From Candidatus Borrarchaeota archaeon (GTDB lineage Archaea > Asgardarchaeota > Sifarchaeia > Borrarchaeales > Borrarchaeaceae), in assembly GCA_016840645.1 (NCBI GenBank), contig JAEORY010000177.1, positions 1-7,636 on the forward strand: a stretch of 7,636 nucleotides of DNA. The letters are read 5' to 3'. A program made the position numbers and the translations under genes. How positions within the stretch are numbered: the first letter of the stretch is position 1; every line of letters begins with the position of its first letter. Below are positions 1-5,967 of this stretch, piece by piece. Below the pieces are notes generated by a model. The model saw only the letters and a program-made list of their open reading frames with translations. It was not told the DNA's origin and ran no database searches.

Positions 1-82
1 TCTCTTCATCTAAACAGGTTACCAAAACAACAGGTGATGGAAACAAAAGATTTGGCCACACAGGCTCTTTTTGAGTTTTCAT
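1..82 (-). CDS. Flavin reductase-like protein, N-terminal part (runs off window)
   Basis: This is a partial gene whose first 27 codons are visible on the minus strand before the left edge. The reading begins MKTQKEPVWPNLLF and continues PSPVVLVTCLDEE. A PSPVVLVT-type strand followed by a short acidic turn is the usual opening of the flavin-reductase-like FMN-binding split-barrel family (NAD(P)H:flavin reductase or FMN-binding proteins of the DIM6/NTAB type); this is recognition by eye. The start is well supported: GGAGG lies 7 nt upstream of the ATG. It begins 35 nt after the ppiC stop on the same strand, so the two are probably co-transcribed from the ppiC promoter. If the family call is right, it binds FMN in the cytosol; substrate and redox partner cannot be judged from 27 residues. 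Confidence 0.62.
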   Translation of the reverse strand, partial: MKTQKEPVWPNLLFPSPVVLVTCLDEE

Positions 83-89
83 AAAGTTT

Positions 90-94
90 CCTCC
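90..94 (-). promoter_or_regulatory. Ribosome binding site of the flavin-reductase-like gene
   Basis: On the minus strand this reads GGAGG, a perfect Shine-Dalgarno core, 7 nt before the ATG at 82-80. It fixes the start of the partial gene and supports translation separate from ppiC. Confidence 0.75.
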
Positions 95-117
95 ATTTGT
101 ATTTTGTATTTAGAGAT

Positions 118-390
118 TTATCCTGTTCTCTTAATAATGTGATATCCAAATTGTGTCTTTACAGGTTCTGGAGTGACTTCACCGACTTTAAGGGCAAATG
201 TAGCTTTTTCAAAAGGCTTAACCATCTGACCTCGAGAAAATTCACCAAGCGATCCACCACGTTTCTTAGAAGGACATTCAGAGAATTCTTTAGCTAGTTT
301 GGAAAAGGATTCGCCATTGTTTATACGTTCAAGTAATTGATCTGCGAGAGATTTCTTCTTCACAAGGATGTGACTTGCTTTAACACTCAT
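118..390 (-). CDS. ppiC: Single-domain parvulin-type peptidyl-prolyl cis-trans isomerase
   Basis: This 90-residue protein is one minimal parvulin domain, close in length to E. coli Par10 (PpiC). Parvulins catalyse cis-trans rotation of the peptide bond before proline and assist folding; with no signal peptide or membrane segment this one should be cytosolic. Family landmarks are all present: ASHILVK at the start (active-site-type H7), SECPS (C39), GGSLG at 45-49, GQMV (M56) with the hydrophobic pocket F60 and F65, and the closing FGYHII (H84). H7, C39 and H84 correspond by position to catalytic-site residues known in Par10. The start is set by AAGGTG 7 nt upstream and a TATA box about 50 nt upstream. 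It is the first gene of a probable operon with the flavin-reductase-like gene and is divergent from kinase 1. A broken second copy lies at 2581-2736. Confidence 0.95.
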   Translation of the reverse strand: MSVKASHILVKKKSLADQLLERINNGESFSKLAKEFSECPSKKRGGSLGEFSRGQMVKPFEKATFALKVGEVTPEPVKTQFGYHIIKRTG

Positions 391-397
391 TTTTTTT

Positions 398-403
398 CAC
401 CTT
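398..403 (-). promoter_or_regulatory. Ribosome binding site of ppiC
   Basis: The minus strand reads AAGGTG, matching the archaeal anti-Shine-Dalgarno, 7 nt before the ATG at 390-388. A matching GGGTGAG sits before the broken ppiC copy at 2736, so the duplication included the translation start region. Confidence 0.7.
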
Positions 404-438
404 TAACACAAGTTAAGTGTTTCAGTTTTTATTCTTTG

Positions 439-447
439 TATATAAAG
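439..447 (-). promoter_or_regulatory. Archaeal TATA box of the ppiC operon
   Basis: The minus strand reads CTTTATATA, a near-ideal archaeal TATA element. With transcription starting about 25 bp downstream, the message would begin near position 418 and have a leader of about 27 nt, leaving room for the ribosome site at 398-403. This is the clearest promoter in the window and a main reason to call the sequence archaeal. I see no strong BRE upstream of it. The equivalent region before the broken ppiC copy has no comparable box. Confidence 0.7.
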
Positions 448-559
448 ATGCATTCTTTTAACTTTCTAATTAAACGTATAGTAATTATTCAAGTGTGTGA
501 AAATTAGAGAATTCATTGTACTCTTTTGTGAATAATGATTTTTCAGACAGATTGGCTAT

Positions 560-577
560 TTTGAAATATTTTTCAAA
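560..577. repeat. Perfect 7-bp inverted repeat, possible operator
   Basis: TTTGAAA and TTTCAAA are separated by TATT, giving an 18-bp dyad-symmetric site in the divergent intergenic region between ppiC and kinase 1. The shape suits a dimeric winged-helix or HTH regulator, but in AT-rich DNA such repeats also occur by chance. No second copy was found before kinase 2. Confidence 0.25.
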
Positions 578-723
578 CCAAACAATTTTTTAACAAGTAT
601 TGAGTAGTATCATTTTGCATAGACTTAACTAAATAAATTGAAAAAGAGAATCGGTTAGTTTCGAGAATCTTCGTTAATGAGATCTCAGAGTTCTCTTTTA
701 GAAATAAATGAAGTTGAGCAATT

Positions 724-2277
724 TTGTCTAGCCCAAATCATCGTGAAATTCCGCCAAAGAAATTGATTCCTCATGTGCGAGGATATATTGAACCTCTAGA
801 AAAGAACATTAAGGAACCAACGATGGCGTTGATTATATCGGAAGCTAAACAACAGGCAATTTTAAACGCTATCGGAGACTTAATTACAATACAAAATAGG
901 GATTTGGACATTATTTGGATAAATCAACCAGAAAGGGCTATTTATGGAAATGTTATTGGAGAGAAATGTTACAGAGCGTATAAGGGGCTAGAATCACCAT
1001 GTCCGAATTGTACAGTTAAAATGGTTTTTGAAGAAAAGAAAACGGTGATTTCAGAAGGAATGGTTCTGCGACCAGATGGCAGCCCAATCTATATTTTGAC
1101 TACTAGTTCTCCTGTAAGAGACTCTAAGGGTGAAATTATCGCTGCTGTGGAAGTAGTTAAAGATATAACTGAATACAAGCTGACTGAAGAAGCGTTAAAA
1201 GAATCGGAGAAAAAATATTCAACTATTGTGGAAAAAGGAAACGATGGTATCTGTATTGTTCAAGATAAAGAACTAAAATTTGTTAATACAAAGATGATCG
1301 AACTTACTGGCTTTTCAAGAGATGAAGCTCTTGGGAAACAATTTATTGATTTTGTTGCTCCAGAATACAGAGAATTAGTATTAGATAGGTATAAAAGAAG
1401 AATGGCAGGTGAAAGAGTCCTAAATAGATATGAAATAGAGATTCTTGCAAAGAATGGGAGAAAGACACCTGTTGAATTAAATATCAGTGTAATTAGCTAT
1501 AAGGGTAGAGCTGCTTTGATGGCAATAATCCGCGATATTACGGAAAGACAAAAAGTTGATCAGATAAAATCAAAATTTATCAATACTGCTGCTCACGAAC
1601 TGCGTACACCATTAAGTGCTTTGAAAGTAAATGTTGATCTTCTAGATATGAAAAGCAAAAATTTAGATCTTCATAAGGCAATTAGGAGTAGGATTGAAAT
1701 TATTGCAGATAGTGCTGAAAGACTAACAGTGCTTGTTAATAATTTCCTTGATTATTCACGACTTGAAGCTGGTACTAAAAAATTAGAACCCGCATTAAGT
1801 TCTTTTGAAAGTGTAGTTGTCCAAGCCATCAAAGATGTCTTGCCATTAGCGAGAAAACATGGGCATATGCTTGATCTTATTACTCCTGAGCCGTTACCTT
1901 TAATTTATATGGATATTGTAATTATGAGAACCATCTTCAATAACTTACTCTCCAATGCTGTCAAATACACGCCTAACGGAGGCAAAATTACAATCAGTTT
2001 AATAAAAGAGGGCGAGACCATTCATGTTATAGTGAAGGATACGGGGATCGGAATCATGGAAAAAGATATTGATAAGATATTTCAACCGTTTCATGTTGTT
2101 GATCTACCAGTATCAGCTGATTTTCAATCTAAGTTTGAACGTACAGGTCTAGGTCTAGCCATCACAAAAGAATATGTTAAAATGCACGGTGGTTTAATTT
2201 GGGCGGAAAGTAATATCGGTGAAGGAAGCACTTTTCATGTAGTTCTTCCTATCAAGAAACTTATGCAAGATAGTTAA
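724..2277 (+). CDS. Soluble PAS-PAS sensor histidine kinase (kinase 1, module copy A)
   Basis: This 517-residue cytosolic histidine kinase has no membrane segment. Order: short N-terminal helix (about 18-45); PAS 1 (about 45-152) with C82, C93 and C96 in a C-x10-C-P-x-C motif, ending VVKDITE; PAS 2 (about 163-276), ending IIRDITERQ; HisKA dimerisation helices with H-box AAHELRTPLSAL, phospho-acceptor H291 and a HExxT motif; and a complete HATPase domain with N-box NNLLSNAVKYT (N407, N411), G1 DTGIGI (D439), IFQPF, G2 RTGLGL and GEGSTF. All catalytic motifs are intact. The start is TTG: aligned with kinase 2, it matches that gene's ATG residue for residue. ATG at 823 (M34), preceded by AAGGA, is an alternative that would remove only the helix. 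Compared with kinase 2 it lacks exactly 410 residues and uses more AT-rich codons. The signal and the response regulator are unknown. Confidence 0.93.
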   Translation: MSSPNHREIPPKKLIPHVRGYIEPLEKNIKEPTMALIISEAKQQAILNAIGDLITIQNRDLDIIWINQPERAIYGNVIGEKCYRAYKGLESPCPNCTVKMVFEEKKTVISEGMVLRPDGSPIYILTTSSPVRDSKGEIIAAVEVVKDITEYKLTEEALKESEKKYSTIVEKGNDGICIVQDKELKFVNTKMIELTGFSRDEALGKQFIDFVAPEYRELVLDRYKRRMAGERVLNRYEIEILAKNGRKTPVELNISVISYKGRAALMAIIRDITERQKVDQIKSKFINTAAHELRTPLSALKVNVDLLDMKSKNLDLHKAIRSRIEIIADSAERLTVLVNNFLDYSRLEAGTKKLEPALSSFESVVVQAIKDVLPLARKHGHMLDLITPEPLPLIYMDIVIMRTIFNNLLSNAVKYTPNGGKITISLIKEGETIHVIVKDTGIGIMEKDIDKIFQPFHVVDLPVSADFQSKFERTGLGLAITKEYVKMHGGLIWAESNIGEGSTFHVVLPIKKLMQDS

Positions 2278-2282
2278 CAAAA

Positions 2283-2357
2283 GCATCTTTCAACGCAATT
2301 ATTGCCTTTGTTTTTGGTCTCGCAATAGCCGGATTAGCTAGGGTTCTTTTTCTATAA
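2283..2357 (+). pseudogene. Scar of a Yip1-like gene 3' end (module copy A)
   Basis: Six bases after kinase 1 ends, an open frame of 24 codons plus stop reads ASFNAIIAFVF then GLAIAGLARVLFL. The intact Yip1-like protein in copy B ends GLAIAGLVGVLFP. At the DNA level, GGTCTCGC-ATAGC-GGATTAG and CTTTTT near the stop are shared. Everything upstream (the intergenic gap, start and four membrane segments) is missing, so this is the remnant of a deletion that fused the end of kinase 1 to the last codons of Yip1. It has no start codon and is surely not a functional gene. Confidence 0.8.
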
Positions 2358-2365
2358 CTGAATTC

Positions 2366-2380
2366 CTCTTTTGATTTTTT
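2366..2380 (+). terminator. T-rich tract, possible archaeal terminator after kinase 1
   Basis: CTCTTTTGATTTTTT follows the Yip1 scar. Archaeal RNA polymerase terminates at oligo-T runs without a required hairpin, so this is a reasonable end for the kinase 1 message. Runs of this length are common in AT-rich DNA, so the call is weak. Confidence 0.3.
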
Positions 2381-2580
2381 GAAGTTATATTATAGTTCCT
2401 TTAGATCGATTTCTCATTTGCTTGAAACTTATTTTAAAAGAATTAGATGAAATTAGAGCTCTTTCCTCGACAATAAACTACATTATCTTGTTAAGTTCAA
2501 CAATGTACCACATTCTATGATCCTTTGAAATTTTGGAGGAAAAAATTTGACTGCTTGAGAAATAATCAGAATACTGTCTG

Positions 2581-2736
2581 AGCGAATTTTCTAAGCGATA
2601 CACCACGTTTTTTGGAAGGACATTCAGAGTATTCTTTTGCGAGTTTAGAAAAAGATTCACCCGCTTTTATACGATCTAATAATTAATCTGCTATCGATTT
2701 TTTCTTCACAAGAATATAGCTTGCTTTAATACTCAT
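2581..2736 (-). pseudogene. ppiC: Broken second copy of the parvulin gene (module copy B)
   Basis: Reading from ATG at 2736 gives MSIKASYILVKKKSIAD, a stop (TAA) at codon 18 where the intact gene has glutamine, then [17 protein letters not shown] and [16 protein letters not shown] before the similarity ends. The rest of the domain, about 38 residues, is gone. The catalytic-type H7 is now tyrosine and two glycines of GGSLG are V and R. A ribosome site (GGGTGAG) is still visible, so the copy once had a working start region. Its place, divergent and just upstream of kinase 2, is the same as that of intact ppiC relative to kinase 1. The stop is a single CAA to TAA change. Confidence 0.9.
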
Positions 2737-2792
2737 TATGTCTCACCCTTAAGAAGTAAATTTTGAATGTAAGCGTTGATTTCTTTGATATT

Positions 2793-3020
2793 CTAAATTG
2801 TCTCTTTTAGTTTTTTATTCGAAAATATAATATCTCTAATAATCTTCTGCGAGAAGATCACTCTATTTGTTTGGCGATGATTCGGAATGGCAACTTTTTG
2901 CTCGCTGAACTCATATGCACCGAACTCTTTTTTAATAAGTTCTGAAATTTCTCAAATGAAGGAAATATGGGTAAGCGGAGATACAAGATACCATCCGCCC
3001 ACCAGAATTCCTCTTTGAAA
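2793..3020 (-). pseudogene. Possible decayed reading frame between broken ppiC and kinase 2
   Basis: On the minus strand, 22 codons (including ILVGGWYLVSPLTHISF) run into a TGA at 2954-2952. A further 52 codons without a stop follow (including EISELIKKEFGAYEF, then SEQKVAIPNHRQ) and end in TAG at 2795-2793. No ATG or ribosome site precedes it. The make-up looks more like protein than random AT-rich translation, and the position between two module remnants makes a dead gene plausible. I do not recognise the family, and chance cannot be excluded. A perfect 7-bp stem with a GCG loop (2842-2858) lies inside it. Confidence 0.22.
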
Positions 3021-3059
3021 AATGTCAATTCATGTGACAGTTAATATGGATGTTTGGCA

Positions 3060-5849
3060 ATGACGGATCATGATCCAAACGACATCTTGCGTAAGAAAAC
3101 GACTCCTCAACTGAAGGGATACGTTGAGAATCTCGAACAACTTGTTGAAGAACGGACAAAAGCCTTAAAGGAATCGGAAGCAAAACAGCAGGCAATTTTA
3201 AGTGCCATCGGAGACCTCATCACCATACAAAATAAGGATTTGGACATTATATGGATAAATCAGCAAGAAAGGGCTATTTACGGAGATGTCATTGGAAGTA
3301 AGTGCTACGAAGCGTATAAAGGACTAGATGCGCCCTGTCCTAATTGTACGGTCGAAATAGTGTTTAATGCAGAAAAAACCGTGATTTCGGAAGGAATGAT
3401 CATACATCCGGATGGACGTCCCATCCATATTTTGACCACCAGTTCTCCTATGAGAGATGCTGAAGGAAACATCGTCGCCGTTGTGGAAGTGGTTAAGGAT
3501 ATTACAGAACGAAAACAATTGGAAATGCAACTGAAAGATTATACTGAAAATCTCGAAAAAACCGTTGAGGAACGAACTGAGGCGTTAAAAGAATCGGAAG
3601 AAAAACTCAGTGCAATTTTGATGGGCATTGGAGACCATATCACCATTCAAAATAAGGATTTAGACATTATCTGGGTGAATCAATCGATAAAGGATGTCTG
3701 GGGAGATGTCATTGGAAAAAAATGTTATGAAGCGTATAAGGGCTTGGATGAGCCTTGCCCTGCGTGTGGTGTCGAAAAAGTGTTTAATGAAGGTAAAATA
3801 ATCGTTTTTGAAAGTGTTGATAGACTTCCAGATGGAGGACAAGTTCAAGTGTTGATCACCAGTTCTCCAGTACGTGATGCTGAGGGAAACATCGTAGCTG
3901 TTGTGGACGTGGCGAAAGATATCACCGAACGAATAAATTTGGAAAATCGACTGAAAGATTATACTGAAAACCTAGAAAAACTTGTCGAGGAACGTACAAA
4001 AGCCTTAAAGGAATCGGAAGCCAGGTTACAGGCTATTCTAACTGGAATTGGTGATCGCATATCCATTGAAAGCAAAGATTTGGATGTTCTTTGGGTGAAT
4101 CAACCAGTAAAAGATCTTTGGGGAGATGTCATCGGAAAAAAGTGTTACAAAGTGTTTAAAGGGTTAGATGCACCCTGTCCTGAATGTGATTTCGAAACGG
4201 TGTTAAACGAAGCAAAAACAATTGTTGCAGAACGGACTAGTATACTTCCAGATGGACAGCGTAGTCATACTTTGGTTACTAGTTCCCCAATGCGAAATGC
4301 TGAGGGAAACATCATAGCTATTGTGGACGTAGTGAAGGATATTACTGAACGCAAAAAGGTCGAGGAGGCGCTCAGACGGGCGGAACAGCGATATCGAAAC
4401 CTGTTCGAGGAAGCGCCCGTAATGTATGTGATCACCCAGAATCAGAATGATGGACCTATTATTGTGGGCTGCAACGAATTATTTTTGAGCAATTTAGGGT
4501 ATACCCGTACCGAGATATTGGGGCAGCCGTTAGCTGACTTCTACACACCAGAATCGCGCATCAAATTACTTGAAGACGGCGGCTATAAAGATGCACTGGA
4601 AGGACACTTTGTTGCACAAGAACGAGAACTAGTAACACGTGATGGACGCATCATTAAGACATTGCTACAGGCAGTGCCTGAAATCGATTCTGACGGTAAT
4701 CTATTCGGCACACGAGCAATGTATATCGATATCACCGAGCGCAAACTGGCTGAGGAAGCACAACGTGAGTCAGAAAAAAAATACTCAACTATCGTAGAAA
4801 AAGGAAACGATGGAATTGCTATTATTCAAGATGGAGTAGTAAAATTTGTAAATCCAAAGATGCTTGAAATTGCCGATTTATCATTGGAAGACTTACTTGA
4901 AAAGCCTTTTATTAATTTTGTTGCACCAGAATACAGAAAATTTATAATTGATAGAAATAAAAAGAGGATATCTGGAGAGGAAGTACCAAGCAAATTCGAA
5001 ACAGAAATCCTTTTGAAAGATGGCAGGAAGGTACCCCTCGAAACTAGTGCCAATGTAATTGAATATGAGGGAAGAGCTGCTACTATGGCTATAATCCGCG
5101 ACATCACAGAACGAAAGAAAATCGACCAAATGAAGACAAATTTCATCAATACTGCGGCCCACGAACTCCGTACTCCCCTAAGCGCATTAAAAGCTCATGT
5201 CGACCTTCTTGACATGAAAAGCAAAGACATAACTCTTCCTGAAGAAATTAATAGAAAGATAGGAATTATAGCGCGAAATGCCGATAGACTTTCCGTGCTT
5301 ATTAATAACCTTCTTGATTATACACGCCTTGAAGCAGGCACCATAAAACTGAGATTGGAGTTAGGTTCACTTGAAAGTGTGGCTGTCCAAGCCATCAAAG
5401 AAGTCCTGCCATTGGCGCAGAAGCATGGACATAAACTTGACCTCATAACACCTAAGCCGTTGCCCTTCATTTATATGGACAAAGAGATAATCCACACGAT
5501 TTTTAGCAACCTATTCTCCAATGCCATCAAATACACTTCTGATGGCGGTGAAATCCATGTTAAAATAATGGATAAGGAAGGTAATCTCCATATCACGGTG
5601 AAAGATACGGGAATAGGCATCGCGGAAAAGGATTTTGAAAAGATATTTCAGCCTTTTCATGTGGCAGAAATTCCTGCATCAACTCGCTTTCAATCAGAGT
5701 TTGAACGGACTGGCTTGGGTCTAGCTATCACGAAAGAATATGTGAAGATGCATGGTGGTTCAATATGGGTAGAAAGTCGTATTGGTGAGGGAAGTACCTT
5801 CCATGTAGTCCTTCCTATCGAAAACCGAATGCAAAATAGTTACCGGTAG
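3060..5849 (+). CDS. Soluble five-PAS sensor histidine kinase (kinase 2, module copy B)
   Basis: This protein has 929 residues counted from ATG 3060. A TTG two codons earlier (3054) also opens the frame, but the ATG aligns exactly with the kinase 1 start. Three near-identical 140-residue units (about 18-437) each consist of a coiled-coil-like stretch (ENLE, then VEERT-ALKESE) and a PAS domain with C-x10-C-P-x-C: C82/C93/C96, C222/C233/C236 and C362/C373/C376. PAS 4 (about 441-560) is of a different kind without that motif. PAS 5 (about 574-688) matches PAS 2 of kinase 1. HisKA follows with H701 in AAHELRTPLSAL, then HATPase with N817, N821, G1 DTGIGI (D849), IFQPF and G2 RTGLGL. Catalysis looks intact. 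There are no membrane segments and no receiver domain, so it should be cytosolic and signal to a regulator encoded elsewhere. The repeated helix units may relay conformational change along the dimer (inference). Yip1 follows after about 118 bp. Confidence 0.94.
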   Translation: MTDHDPNDILRKKTTPQLKGYVENLEQLVEERTKALKESEAKQQAILSAIGDLITIQNKDLDIIWINQQERAIYGDVIGSKCYEAYKGLDAPCPNCTVEIVFNAEKTVISEGMIIHPDGRPIHILTTSSPMRDAEGNIVAVVEVVKDITERKQLEMQLKDYTENLEKTVEERTEALKESEEKLSAILMGIGDHITIQNKDLDIIWVNQSIKDVWGDVIGKKCYEAYKGLDEPCPACGVEKVFNEGKIIVFESVDRLPDGGQVQVLITSSPVRDAEGNIVAVVDVAKDITERINLENRLKDYTENLEKLVEERTKALKESEARLQAILTGIGDRISIESKDLDVLWVNQPVKDLWGDVIGKKCYKVFKGLDAPCPECDFETVLNEAKTIVAERTSILPDGQRSHTLVTSSPMRNAEGNIIAIVDVVKDITERKKVEEALRRAEQRYRNLFEEAPVMYVITQNQNDGPIIVGCNELFLSNLGYTRTEILGQPLADFYTPESRIKLLEDGGYKDALEGHFVAQERELVTRDGRIIKTLLQAVPEIDSDGNLFGTRAMYIDITERKLAEEAQRESEKKYSTIVEKGNDGIAIIQDGVVKFVNPKMLEIADLSLEDLLEKPFINFVAPEYRKFIIDRNKKRISGEEVPSKFETEILLKDGRKVPLETSANVIEYEGRAATMAIIRDITERKKIDQMKTNFINTAAHELRTPLSALKAHVDLLDMKSKDITLPEEINRKIGIIARNADRLSVLINNLLDYTRLEAGTIKLRLELGSLESVAVQAIKEVLPLAQKHGHKLDLITPKPLPFIYMDKEIIHTIFSNLFSNAIKYTSDGGEIHVKIMDKEGNLHITVKDTGIGIAEKDFEKIFQPFHVAEIPASTRFQSEFERTGLGLAITKEYVKMHGGSIWVESRIGEGSTFHVVLPIENRMQNSYR
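3111..4370 (+). repeat. Three tandem 420-bp in-gene repeats encoding Cys-PAS units
   Basis: The units are 3111-3530, 3531-3950 and 3951-4370, with an exact 420-bp period and no insertions or deletions. Anchors recur in register: CTGAA(A/G) at 3111, 3531 and 3951, GGAGATGTCAT-GGAA in each, and GAGGAACG-AC-(A/G)A-GC in the helix part. Units 2 and 3 share ACTGAAAGATTATACTG, so the expansion looks recent relative to the kinase duplication. Kinase 1 has only one such unit. Recombination between units could change the number of sensor domains in frame. Confidence 0.9.
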
Positions 5850-5898
5850 ACTATTCGTCCAATCCGATAAACGTCAAATTCTCGCCGCTGTAAATAGG

Positions 5899-5905
5899 TT
5901 TATTA
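5899..5905 (+). promoter_or_regulatory. Possible TATA box for the Yip1-like gene
   Basis: TTTATTA, inside GGTTTATTACC, lies between kinase 2 and the Yip1-like gene. Transcription starting about 25 bp downstream (near 5928) would give a leader of about 40 nt before the ATG at 5968 but would miss the ATG at 5923. It agrees with the later start but is a weak match. Confidence 0.3.
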
Positions 5906-5955
5906 CCGACTTTCCCTAAAGGATGACCCAGTATGATTTTTACTCTAAAAAATAT

Positions 5956-5960
5956 GAGGT
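5956..5960 (+). promoter_or_regulatory. Ribosome binding site deciding the Yip1 start
   Basis: GAGGT lies 7 nt before the ATG at 5968. The upstream in-frame ATG at 5923 has only AAAGG directly abutting it, with no usable spacing, so 5968 is the better start. Confidence 0.6.
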
Positions 5961-5967
5961 TAAAGGA

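Larger units (their letters stand above)
391..723. other. Divergent intergenic region between ppiC and kinase 1
   Basis: These 333 bp contain no reading frame I would defend. They hold the ppiC promoter and ribosome site on the minus strand. A weak 5-bp stem (AACAC/GTGTT, 405-421) overlaps the predicted ppiC message start. One perfect inverted repeat lies at 560-577. For kinase 1, the only TATA-like stretch is TAAATAAA near 632-640, which is unconvincing. No clear similarity to the corresponding region before kinase 2 was found by eye, so the upstream regions of the two module copies have diverged completely or were replaced. Confidence 0.5.
2358..3059. other. Degenerate interval between module copies A and B
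   Basis: These roughly 700 bp hold no intact gene. Apart from the broken ppiC and the possible dead frame, 2381-2580 shows only a small AATGT-ACC-ACATT stem (2502-2514). GGAGG at 2537-2541 is followed by a TTG frame that stops after three codons. If the duplication had included the flavin-reductase-like gene, its remnant should lie near 2358-2580, but I see no recognisable trace. Upstream of kinase 2 no convincing TATA box is visible. Confidence 0.5.

Noticed and set aside
97..297. Plus-strand reading frame of 66 codons over ppiC
   Set aside because: It lies antisense to a complete parvulin domain with its own promoter and ribosome site and has no recognisable domain.
2478..2660. Minus-strand reading frame of 60 codons
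   Set aside because: It runs out of frame across the broken ppiC copy; the homologous frame is the one starting at 2736.
3324..5162. Several minus-strand frames of 62-107 codons inside kinase 2
   Set aside because: These are antisense shadows of the kinase, with low-complexity or serine/phenylalanine-rich translations and no ribosome site.
5923..5967. Fifteen extra N-terminal residues on the Yip1-like protein
   Set aside because: ATG 5923 has no spaced ribosome site, the added residues (MTQYDFYSKK and on) are not typical of the family, and GAGGT is well placed for ATG 5968.
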